64,000 nt of DNA from Bifidobacterium olomucense (GTDB lineage Bacteria > Actinomycetota > Actinomycetes > Actinomycetales > Bifidobacteriaceae): positions 1 to 64,000 of the forward strand of contig NZ_JAAIIG010000010.1 in assembly GCF_012932375.1 (NCBI RefSeq). The letters run 5' to 3'. Shown here in pieces: positions 53,588 through 61,182 of the stretch; position 1 is the first letter of the stretch, and every line of letters starts with the position of its first letter. A model generated the notes under the pieces. The model ran no database searches. It was not told where the DNA came from and saw only the letters and a list, made by a program, of their open reading frames with translations. The position numbers and the translations under genes were made by a program.

Positions 53588-55507
53588 TCACAGCTGCACA
53601 AAACGTGCCTCATACGGTTCCAGATCGGCATCGAGCGGAGCGTCGAGGATACCTTCGCTGGCGTTCAGGTGCGCGTGCTGGTCATGCTCGGAGAAGTTGA
53701 ACAGACCAATCAGCGTCTCGCCTTCGACCTTGCGGACCACGGCGAGCACCGCGTCGTTGAACGTATCCCATGTAGACACCCAAGCGTCCGGGGCGAAGCA
53801 CGGATTATGACGCTCTTCGCGCACCTCGGCCATGCCCTTGAACAGCCGATTCTGCAGCGTGCCAGCCTTCTTGCGCAGCGCCGCCTTGTCCCAATCGAAC
53901 CTGGAACGATGCAGGTTGCGGCTGTCTTCCACGCGGTCCGGATCCTCCTTGTAATCCCAACCGTTGAGCTGGCCGATCTCATCGCCGCAGTTGAGCATCG
54001 GGAAGCCCCGCAGGAAGCCCACGGCCTGGTGCATCAGCAGATCACGCTTGACGGAAGTTTCATACAGCGGCTTGTCGTGCGTGATGATGGCCTTCTCCAC
54101 GCCGCACAGGGAGGCGGTGGTACCGCAGCTGCGGGCGTCGCGAGTGGCTTCGTCGTAGTTGTACAGCTCGCCCATCGACCAGCTGCCGGGCACCGCACCC
54201 TCGTAGAAGTGGTACAGGAATTCCTTGTGCTTGAGCGGATCGATGTTGAGGTAACGCTCCACATCCTCATCCAGACCCCAGCCGATATCATCATGGCAAC
54301 GCAGGTAGTTGACGAACCAGCAGTTGTCCGGCAGGGCGTTGAGCTTGTCGATCTGGGCCTTGAGCAGACGCACGTCGCGGCTGGCCAACGCGCTCCACAG
54401 GTTCACCATGATGGATACGTTGTACAGCATGTGGCACTCGGGGGCTTCCGGAGTGCCGAAGTAGGCGGCGAGCTCCTTGGGGGCCATAACCACTTCGCCC
54501 TTGAGCACGACGGCCGGGCAGACGCATTCCAGCACGATGCGCAGCATACGCACGATGGTGTGAACTTCAGGCAGGTTGCGGCAATTGGTGCCGAGCTGCT
54601 TCCAGATGTAGGGCACGGCGTCGATGCGGAAGACCTCCACACCGAGGTTGGCCAGATGCATCACAGAGGAGAGCATGGCCACCAGCACCTTGGGATTGCG
54701 GTAGTTGAGATCCCACTGGAACGGGTAGAACTGGGTCATCACCCACTTGCCCATCTGTTCGTTCCAGCTGAAGTTGCCGGGCGCGGTGTTCGGGAAGACC
54801 TGCGGCACGTGCGCGTCGTACTCGTCCGGCACGGTGCGGTCATCGTAGCAGAAGTAGTAATCCTGATACTCCGGGTCGCCGGCCTGTGCGGCCTTGGCCC
54901 AGCGATGGGTGGAGGCGGTGTGGTTCATCACGAAGTCGATGCACAGGCTGATGCCGGCGCGACGCAGCTTCTTCGCCAGCTCGGCAAGATCCTCGTTGGT
55001 GCCGAGCTTGGGATCAACGGTATCGAAATCCTCAACCGCGTAGCCGCCGTCATTGTTCGGGTGCGGCATGGTCAGCAACGGCATGAGGTGCAGGTACGTC
55101 AGCTTCTGCTCTTTCAGGTACGGGATCTTGTCGGCAAGCTTCTTGAGATCGCCGGCGAACAGGTCGGTGTACATGGTCATGCCGAACATGTCGCCACGCT
55201 TGTACCACTCAGGATCGGCTTCGCGGGTTTTGTCGAGACGCTTCAGATCAGCAGGACGGTCTGCGTAGGCTGCGGCCATCGCTTCGATGAGCGCGTCAAA
55301 CTGATCATGATCGCTGTACAGGCTGCTGAACAGGCGCTCCAGCTCATCCTTGCGGGATGCAAGGCGTGCGGTGAACACCTTGCTGGGTGCGCTTTTGCGT
55401 GGGGTCTTCGATGCGGTTTTCGCCGCGGACTTACGCGACGACTTCGCGCGCGACGCCACGGTAGTGTTCGACTGTTGATCCTGTACCGACTGGTTACCTT
55501 GAGCCAT
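53588..55507 (-). CDS. amylosucrase-like glycoside hydrolase, family GH13
   Basis: A 639-residue GH13 enzyme. Conserved regions: DFVMNHTAS (I), GVEVFRIDAVPYIWKQLGT (II, nucleophile Asp), VVLKGEVVMAP (III, acid/base Glu) and NYLRCHDDIGWG (IV). The IWKQLGT and HDDIGW context is that of amylosucrases (GH13_4), which build alpha-1,4-glucan from sucrose and release fructose, or isomerise sucrose. Residues 1-40 are Ser/Lys/Ala-rich and likely disordered. No signal peptide, so cytoplasmic. ATG 55507 follows GAAGGAG. Two operator-like palindromes lie upstream. Sucrose hydrolase activity is a possible alternative. Confidence 0.9.
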   Translation of the reverse strand: MAQGNQSVQDQQSNTTVASRAKSSRKSAAKTASKTPRKSAPSKVFTARLASRKDELERLFSSLYSDHDQFDALIEAMAAAYADRPADLKRLDKTREADPEWYKRGDMFGMTMYTDLFAGDLKKLADKIPYLKEQKLTYLHLMPLLTMPHPNNDGGYAVEDFDTVDPKLGTNEDLAELAKKLRRAGISLCIDFVMNHTASTHRWAKAAQAGDPEYQDYYFCYDDRTVPDEYDAHVPQVFPNTAPGNFSWNEQMGKWVMTQFYPFQWDLNYRNPKVLVAMLSSVMHLANLGVEVFRIDAVPYIWKQLGTNCRNLPEVHTIVRMLRIVLECVCPAVVLKGEVVMAPKELAAYFGTPEAPECHMLYNVSIMVNLWSALASRDVRLLKAQIDKLNALPDNCWFVNYLRCHDDIGWGLDEDVERYLNIDPLKHKEFLYHFYEGAVPGSWSMGELYNYDEATRDARSCGTTASLCGVEKAIITHDKPLYETSVKRDLLMHQAVGFLRGFPMLNCGDEIGQLNGWDYKEDPDRVEDSRNLHRSRFDWDKAALRKKAGTLQNRLFKGMAEVREERHNPCFAPDAWVSTWDTFNDAVLAVVRKVEGETLIGLFNFSEHDQHAHLNASEGILDAPLDADLEPYEARFVQL

Positions 55508-55537
55508 CGGAAACTCCTTCGTCCCTATTATTGCCCG

Positions 55538-55553
55538 CGTCAACCGTTTGACG
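55538..55553. promoter_or_regulatory. operator-like palindrome CGTCAA-CCGT-TTGACG
   Basis: 16-bp inverted repeat 31 bp upstream of the amylosucrase start. Same half-site as at 56308-56323. Confidence 0.6.
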
Positions 55554-55568
55554 TGTGATCACTAGGAT

Positions 55569-55584
55569 ATCAAACCGGTTCGAT
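55569..55584. promoter_or_regulatory. LacI-type operator ATCAAACCGGTTCGAT before amylosucrase
   Basis: Near-perfect 16-bp palindrome with the central CG expected for LacI-family operators. It matches the perfect TCGAACCGGTTCGA at 57708-57721. Confidence 0.75.
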
Positions 55585-55688
55585 ACCGGCAAGCGCGCCA
55601 CGCCGAAAACCCGCGAAAGCCCACACTTTCCAAGGCATCAGACCGCATACGCACACCGACGCCATGCAAACGCCACGGCACTATGGAC

Positions 55689-56135
55689 CTAGCGACCAAT
55701 TACCACCATTGCCGAAGCGATAGGACCATCATGACTCAAGGAAACATGGATGGAAGGACGCGAGCCAGCATATGGACCATCAGACGACAGGCCGCCGCCA
55801 TAGAACGCACGCGCAGCCCCTGCAGCGAGCATCACATGAGGAACGCCACGCGAATCATCCAGAATCTCCACCTCACGCCACGGGAAATCATCGAGCGTAA
55901 ACGGATACGGCCCCTCCCCCAGCGACTCGCACCATGCCTTGAGGAAGGCCTCTTTGCCGGCCCATTTAGCCGCCAGGTGCACCGCTTCGCCATCGTTTTT
56001 CACGCGTGCGCGCTCCAGCGCCTGCCGCACCTCACGCACGGAGAAGAGATTGCGCATGCGCGAAGCGGGCTCCGCCAGCTGTTCAGCGAAGGCCGCAACG
56101 TCCACCACATCATGTCCCAAACCCACTATGCCCAT
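55689..56135 (-). CDS. acpS: holo-[acyl-carrier-protein] synthase
   Basis: A 148-residue phosphopantetheinyl transferase that activates the acyl carrier domain of fatty acid synthase using CoA. Landmarks: GIVGLGHDVVDVAAF (Mg-binding Asp), LAAKWAGKEAFLKAW (the WxxKEA motif) and HVSLSHDGPIASAMVV at the end. ATG 56135 lies 8 nt after TAGGAT with no Shine-Dalgarno sequence, so a leaderless transcript is likely. The gene is divergent from the LacI regulator. Confidence 0.93.
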   Translation of the reverse strand: MGIVGLGHDVVDVAAFAEQLAEPASRMRNLFSVREVRQALERARVKNDGEAVHLAAKWAGKEAFLKAWCESLGEGPYPFTLDDFPWREVEILDDSRGVPHVMLAAGAARAFYGGGLSSDGPYAGSRPSIHVSLSHDGPIASAMVVIGR

Positions 56136-56307
56136 AACAATCAATCCTATGGTCTTGCCCAGCGAGCGCATAGCATTGTGCCGCAATCATCTTTGACGGC
56201 ATTCATCGCAACGTCTGCCGCGACGTGTCCGTCGCAACGACCACCATCAGCACGTCAAAACGGAGCGACAAGCCCACCAAGCGGAAGTCAAGACAGACGT
56301 CAACGCA

Positions 56308-56323
56308 AGTCAAATTGTTGACT
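56308..56323. promoter_or_regulatory. operator-like palindrome AGTCAA-ATTG-TTGACT
   Basis: Same GTCAA-N4-TTGAC layout as at 55538. It lies between acpS and the lacI-type gene. Confidence 0.55.
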
Positions 56324-56382
56324 CACCTAAGGAATCTACGAAAACAGCGGATTTCCAACCGACACACCGATACATAAATCGA

Positions 56383-56392
56383 TTGACGTCAA
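56383..56392. promoter_or_regulatory. palindrome TTGACGTCAA before the LacI regulator
   Basis: Ten-bp perfect palindrome followed by CTTTTTGAC; candidate autoregulatory site 109 bp before the start codon. Confidence 0.45.
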
Positions 56393-56500
56393 CTTTTTGA
56401 CTTTTTAACCTTGTTAACACAACGAGCCAATGAAGGACAGCTTCATCATCGCGAAGCCGCAACCAACGAAGCAACCAGGAGCAAGCAAGGAGGCAAAACC

Positions 56501-57568
56501 ATGGTCACCATGAAACAAATTGCCACCCGCGCCGGAGTCTCCGTATCTTCCGTTTCACTCGTACTCAACAATCGCGACGCCGGACGCATCAGCCCGGACG
56601 TCGCCAGCCGCATCCGTTCGATCGCCACGGATATGGGATATCTGACCAATCGTTTCGCCAGCGGCCTACGCACCAGCAGCAGCCACACCATCGGCCTCTT
56701 GAGCGACGAAGTAGCCACCACTCCGTTCGCCGGGCGCATGATCGAAGGTGCGCAGGACGCCGCCCGAGCACTCGGCTACCTGCTCGTCATGGCCAACATC
56801 AAGAACGGCGCGAAAGAATCCGACCGCGAGATTCTCTCCCTGCGCCAGTTCGGGGTGGACGGCTTCATTTACGCACGCATGTTCAATCAAAAGACCACGC
56901 TGCCCGACTCACTGCAGGATTGCAAGGTGGTGCTCGCCGACTCCACGGATGCCTCCGGATCGGCACCCAGCATCGTGCCGGACGAACACAGCATCGGCTA
57001 CACGGCCACCAACCATCTCATCGAAGCCGGCTGCCGGCGCATCGCTTACGTGGGCACCATACACAATATGGTCGCCCAGCCCGGGCGCCTGTCCGGATAT
57101 GTGGATGCCCTGGCCGATCGCGGCATTCCCTATGACCCGGAACTCATGATCAACGTGGACACCGGAAGCGACGCCGCAGCTCGCATGCCGGCGTTCTTCG
57201 ACCGTCATCCGGACGTAGATGGATTCTTCTGCTTCAACGACACCCGCGCCTGGGCCATCTACTCCGAAGCGGCCCGTCGCGGATTGACGCCCGGCAAAGA
57301 TATCGCGGTGGTCGGCGTGGACAATCACCAGGTCATCGCCGAAGCGCTGGACCCGGCACTGTCCACCGTGGAACTGCCTCATTATGAAATGGGCTATTGG
57401 GCGGTCGGCAAACTGGTTTCGATGATCGAAGGCAAAGAGCCGACGCCATTCCCGAAAACCGGATACCCGGTCGACAAGGTCCAGCCGCCGCCGTTGAGCG
57501 AACATTCGCCGCAAATCGAGTGCCAACTGCGCATCAAACAATCTTGGGTGCGGCCGAAACGGCAGTAG
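56501..57568 (+). CDS. LacI-family transcriptional repressor
   Basis: A 355-residue regulator. N-terminal helix-turn-helix MVTMKQIATRAGVSVSSVSLVLNN and hinge RIRSIATDMGYLTNRFASGLR, then a periplasmic-binding-protein-like sugar domain (HTIGLLSDEV, VDGFIYARMF, ADSTDASGS, DGFFCFNDTRAWAIYSEA, VVGVDNHQVIAEALDPALSTV). ATG 56501 follows AAGGAGG. It is 199 bp upstream of the sugar importer and near the palindromes at 55538-57721, so it probably controls the whole locus with sucrose or a related sugar as inducer. Confidence 0.93.
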   Translation: MVTMKQIATRAGVSVSSVSLVLNNRDAGRISPDVASRIRSIATDMGYLTNRFASGLRTSSSHTIGLLSDEVATTPFAGRMIEGAQDAARALGYLLVMANIKNGAKESDREILSLRQFGVDGFIYARMFNQKTTLPDSLQDCKVVLADSTDASGSAPSIVPDEHSIGYTATNHLIEAGCRRIAYVGTIHNMVAQPGRLSGYVDALADRGIPYDPELMINVDTGSDAAARMPAFFDRHPDVDGFFCFNDTRAWAIYSEAARRGLTPGKDIAVVGVDNHQVIAEALDPALSTVELPHYEMGYWAVGKLVSMIEGKEPTPFPKTGYPVDKVQPPPLSEHSPQIECQLRIKQSWVRPKRQ

Positions 57569-57707
57569 TCCAGCCGGAGGCAAACGGCGCCACAGCATGG
57601 GCCAACGGCGAAGGCGCCGACGAATCCATCCGTCAACACCTCGCCTAGAGCATTCGAGTTCACATTTTTTACCGCCGATGCCGCAGAGCGTTGCGCGCAA
57701 CCCAGCA

Positions 57708-57721
57708 TCGAACCGGTTCGA
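57708..57721. promoter_or_regulatory. LacI-type operator TCGAACCGGTTCGA before the sugar importer
   Basis: Perfect 14-bp palindrome 46 bp before the binding-protein start, with the same core as 55569-55584. Confidence 0.75.
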
Positions 57722-57767
57722 GACATTACTGAGTAAGACAAACAGGAGAAACAGAAGGAGGAGCACC

Positions 57768-59093
57768 ATGCCCCACACCATCAGAAATACAGCGTTCAAG
57801 GCTTTGGCAGCGTCACTCGCCATCGCCAGCCTTGTCACTGTAGGAGGCTGCGGCGAAGCAGCCCGCGCCGCGGCCAAGGCCAACGCCAACGAAATCACCA
57901 TCTGGACGCATACGGCCGGCAGCGAAGCCGAGCTCGCAGGCGTGCAGCAGATCATCGACGACTACAACGCCAGCCCGGACAAGAAGGCCACCATCAAACT
58001 GCAGTCCTTCCCACAGAGCTCGTACAACGATTCGGTGATCTCCGCATCCTCCGCCAACAACCTGCCCTGCCTGGTGGACGTGGACCAGCCGAACACCCCG
58101 TACTGGGCCTGGGCCAACATCCTCGACCCGCTCACCGACGAGGCGTTGCTCAAGCGCACCAAGGACCTCATCCCCTCCGCCACCGGCAAGTGGAACGACA
58201 AGGTGTATACCGTAGGCTACTTCGATGCCACCGTGGCCCTGTTCGCCCGCAAATCCGTACTCAAGAAGCTCGGCATCCGCATCGCCACGGTGGACAAGCC
58301 GTGGACCAAGGACGAGATGGACGACGCACTGGCCAAGCTCAAGGCCACCGGCGAATGGAACTACCCGTTCGAGATCGGCACCGCCGACAACAAGAGCGAA
58401 TGGTATGCCTACGCCTACGCACCAATCCTGCAGTCCTTCGGCGGCGACCTCGTCAACCGCAAGGATTACCAGAGCGCGGACGACGTGCTCAACGGCAAGG
58501 AGGGCAAGGCGTTCGCCAACTGGATGCGCGATCTCGTGGCCAAGGGCTACATCTCCTCCAAGGGCGGCTCCGACACGGCCCTCGACTTCGTGAACAACAA
58601 GTCCGGCCTGCTCTACGGCGGCATCTGGTCGATGAGCACCTTCCAGAAGTACGCCAAGGATTACGACGACATCGTCGTGATGCCGATGACCGACTTCGGC
58701 CACGGCTCCGTCACCGGAGGCGGTTCCTGGACGGTCGGCATGACCACCACCTGCCCGAACAAGGCGGCCGCGCAGGACTACATCCGCTTCTCGCTGCAGG
58801 ACAAGTACATCGCCAACATGGCGAGCGCCGGCATGAACATCCCGACCACCAAGGCCGCTCAGCAGATGGTCAAGCCGTTCGCCAAGGGCGGCGATATGCA
58901 GATCTTCACCGAGATCTCCGAGAAATACGTCAAGATGCGTCCTGAGACCCCGGCCTACAACTTCATCTCCACTGAGTTCCGCAAGACCATCGGCGACATC
59001 ATGAACGGCGCCGACGTCAATACGTGGCTCGACAAAGCAGTCAATCATATCGACGGCAACATTCAGGGTGCCGACGGTTACCGGAAGAACTGA
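57768..59093 (+). CDS. sugar ABC transporter substrate-binding lipoprotein
   Basis: A 441-residue extracytoplasmic solute-binding protein. The signal peptide MPHTIRNTAFKALAASLAIASLVTVGGC ends in a lipobox with Cys at 28. Mature landmarks: EITIWTHTAGSEAELAGVQQIIDDYN, TPYWAWANILDPL, GYFDATVALFARKSVLKKLGI and MVKPFAKGGDMQ. Family: extracellular solute-binding protein family 1 (MalE-like), common for oligosaccharides. GAAGGAGGAG precedes ATG 57768. First gene of the importer operon; no ATPase gene follows. Confidence 0.92.
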   Translation: MPHTIRNTAFKALAASLAIASLVTVGGCGEAARAAAKANANEITIWTHTAGSEAELAGVQQIIDDYNASPDKKATIKLQSFPQSSYNDSVISASSANNLPCLVDVDQPNTPYWAWANILDPLTDEALLKRTKDLIPSATGKWNDKVYTVGYFDATVALFARKSVLKKLGIRIATVDKPWTKDEMDDALAKLKATGEWNYPFEIGTADNKSEWYAYAYAPILQSFGGDLVNRKDYQSADDVLNGKEGKAFANWMRDLVAKGYISSKGGSDTALDFVNNKSGLLYGGIWSMSTFQKYAKDYDDIVVMPMTDFGHGSVTGGGSWTVGMTTTCPNKAAAQDYIRFSLQDKYIANMASAGMNIPTTKAAQQMVKPFAKGGDMQIFTEISEKYVKMRPETPAYNFISTEFRKTIGDIMNGADVNTWLDKAVNHIDGNIQGADGYRKN

Positions 59094-59120
59094 TCGAAAG
59101 CGACTTCAAAGGGAATCATC

Positions 59121-60038
59121 ATGACTAGTACCACCAAAACCCCTGTGGCGACCAACAAGCGTACCGCCGAACAGCGTCACGAGAACGCCGTCGGCTGGGG
59201 CATGCTACTGCCTGCATCCCTGCTTCTGCTGCTGTTCATCGGCATCCCGGTGCTGCTGGCGTTCGGTCTGGCGTTCACCAACGCCCGCACCATCAGCCCG
59301 AATCCGACCCGATTCATCGGTTTCGAGAACTTCACCCGACTGTTCTCCGATCCCACGTTCTGGTTCGCACTGCGCAACGTTGCGGTGTTCGCCGTGGTCG
59401 TAGTGCCGGTTCAGGCCGGACTCGGCCTGCTGCTGGCCGTGCTCATCAACAAGCAGGTACGCTCCTCCGTGTTCTTCCGTACGGTCTACTTCCTGCCCGT
59501 GGTGACCTCCATGGTGGTGGTCTCCCTGCTGTGGATGTTCATCTACCAGAACGACGGCATGCTCAATCAGGTGATGTCCAAGCTCACCTTCGGCCACTGG
59601 CAGGCCGTGGACTGGCTCAACGACCCACGCACCGCGATGGGCGCCATCATCGTGATGTCCATCTGGCAAGCGGTCGGCCAGCATATGCTCATCTGGCTGT
59701 CCGGTCTACAGACCATCCCAGGCGAACTGTACGAGGCCGCCGAGCTGGACGGCTGCAGCGCTTGGGAACAGTTCAAGAACGTGACCTGGCCGGGCCTGCG
59801 CTCCACGCGCAACATGATTCTGATCACCATCACCATCGCGGCCATGAGCCTGTTCACCCAGATCAACGTGATGACTCAGGGCGGCCCGCGCGACGCCACC
59901 ACCACCGTGGTATTCGAGGCCGTGCGCTCCGGCTTCCAGCAGCAGGAGATGGGCTACGCCTCCGCGATCACGCTCGTGTTCTTCTGCATCATCATGGTCA
60001 TCACCGCCATCCAGCGCTACCTGACCCGCGAGAAGTAA
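59121..60038 (+). CDS. sugar ABC transporter permease, MalF-type
   Basis: A 305-residue permease with six membrane segments and the EAA loop YEAAELDGCSAWEQFKNVTWPGL (about residues 205-227), which contacts the ATPase. The N-terminal ~25 residues are polar. Partner permease follows 30 bp later. Together they import the sugar delivered by the upstream lipoprotein. Confidence 0.93.
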   Translation: MTSTTKTPVATNKRTAEQRHENAVGWGMLLPASLLLLLFIGIPVLLAFGLAFTNARTISPNPTRFIGFENFTRLFSDPTFWFALRNVAVFAVVVVPVQAGLGLLLAVLINKQVRSSVFFRTVYFLPVVTSMVVVSLLWMFIYQNDGMLNQVMSKLTFGHWQAVDWLNDPRTAMGAIIVMSIWQAVGQHMLIWLSGLQTIPGELYEAAELDGCSAWEQFKNVTWPGLRSTRNMILITITIAAMSLFTQINVMTQGGPRDATTTVVFEAVRSGFQQQEMGYASAITLVFFCIIMVITAIQRYLTREK

Positions 60039-60068
60039 TCGAAAAGACTTGAGATTAAGGATTCAACG

Positions 60069-61010
60069 ATGAGCAACGCAACTACTTCGATGGCCGCTCA
60101 CGACAAGCTCGCGGCCAAGGCCGCCAAAAAGGTCGCCTATAAGCACAACCGCCTGTCCGTAGGCGGATGGATCGTCCGCATCCTGTTCGCCTGCCTGTTC
60201 GCTTTCCCGCTGATCTTCATGGTGGTCAGCTCCTTCAAGCCGGACGATGAGATCATGGCCGATCTCGGCTCCTTCAAGGCGTTCCTGCCGGTGGGGCACA
60301 TTTCGCTCGACAACTACGCGCAGGTGTTCACCCGCGTGCCCGCCGCCACCTTCCTGATGAACTCGGTGATCATCACCGTGGTTACCGTGGTGCTCGGCGT
60401 GATTGTCAACTCGATGGCGGCCTTCGCTCTGCAGCGTCTTGAGGTGCGTGGCAAGAAGGTCATCTTCACCTTCATTCTGGCCACACTGATGGTGCCGTTC
60501 GAAACCTACGCCATCCCGCTGCTGTGGTGGGTCAACCAGCTGCCGCGCCCGGTGGTGGACCAGTTCGGCCTGTACTTCACCCGCGGATGGATCGATACTC
60601 TGCCCGTGCAGATCGTGCCGTTCATCGCCAACGCCTTCTCCGTCTACCTGTACATGCAGTACTTCGAGACGATTCCGAAGGACCTCGATGAGGCCGCCCG
60701 CGTGGATGGTGCCGGATGGTTCCGCATCTACTCGCGTATCATCATGCCGCTGTCCGGACCTGCCACCGCCACCGTGGTGATCCTGAGCTTCCTGCCCATG
60801 TGGAACCAGTACGTCTGGCCGCTGATGGTGGTGCAGTCCGAGAATCTGCGCCCGGTGATGATCGGCGTGCAGTATTTCCAGCAAATGACCACCTCGTGGG
60901 GTCAGATCATGGCCTACAGCTCGCTGATCACCGTCCCGATCATCATCGTCTTCGTCCTCTTCCAAAAGCAATTCGTCAGCTCCATCGCCTCGACGGGCGT
61001 AAAGGGCTGA
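60069..61010 (+). CDS. sugar ABC transporter permease, MalG-type
   Basis: A 313-residue permease with six membrane segments and the EAA loop DLDEAARVDGAGWFRIYSRIIMPL (about residues 207-230). The N-terminal KLAAKAAKKVAYKHNRLS is strongly basic. Terminates 173 bp before the GH32 gene. No ATPase gene is found nearby; bifidobacterial and streptomycete sugar importers often share one MsiK-like ATPase. Confidence 0.93.
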   Translation: MSNATTSMAAHDKLAAKAAKKVAYKHNRLSVGGWIVRILFACLFAFPLIFMVVSSFKPDDEIMADLGSFKAFLPVGHISLDNYAQVFTRVPAATFLMNSVIITVVTVVLGVIVNSMAAFALQRLEVRGKKVIFTFILATLMVPFETYAIPLLWWVNQLPRPVVDQFGLYFTRGWIDTLPVQIVPFIANAFSVYLYMQYFETIPKDLDEAARVDGAGWFRIYSRIIMPLSGPATATVVILSFLPMWNQYVWPLMVVQSENLRPVMIGVQYFQQMTTSWGQIMAYSSLITVPIIIVFVLFQKQFVSSIASTGVKG

Positions 61011-61152
61011 AATCACACCACATACTTCGACTGCAGTCGGGGCTAACCGGACCGCTGCGCCTGCCTCGATTGCAGTCAACCACATACTTGCCGGATGGGT
61101 TTTCCCCTTTTCTCCCATCCGGCATTATTCGTATCGCACGAAATAGTTGCAC

Positions 61153-61171
61153 GCGTCAACGCATACGTCAA
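61153..61171. promoter_or_regulatory. CGTCAA direct repeat before the GH32 gene
   Basis: Two CGTCAA hexamers (61154-61159 and 61166-61171) share the half-site of the 55538 and 56308 palindromes; the first is part of TTGCACGCGTCAA, a near-palindrome. The second overlaps the ribosome binding site AAAGGAG. Confidence 0.4.
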
Positions 61172-61182
61172 AGGAGACCACA

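Noticed and set aside
53540..55558. A 672-codon open frame opposite the amylosucrase gene
   Set aside because: All GH13 catalytic motifs are on the minus strand; the plus frame is an anti-sense shadow.
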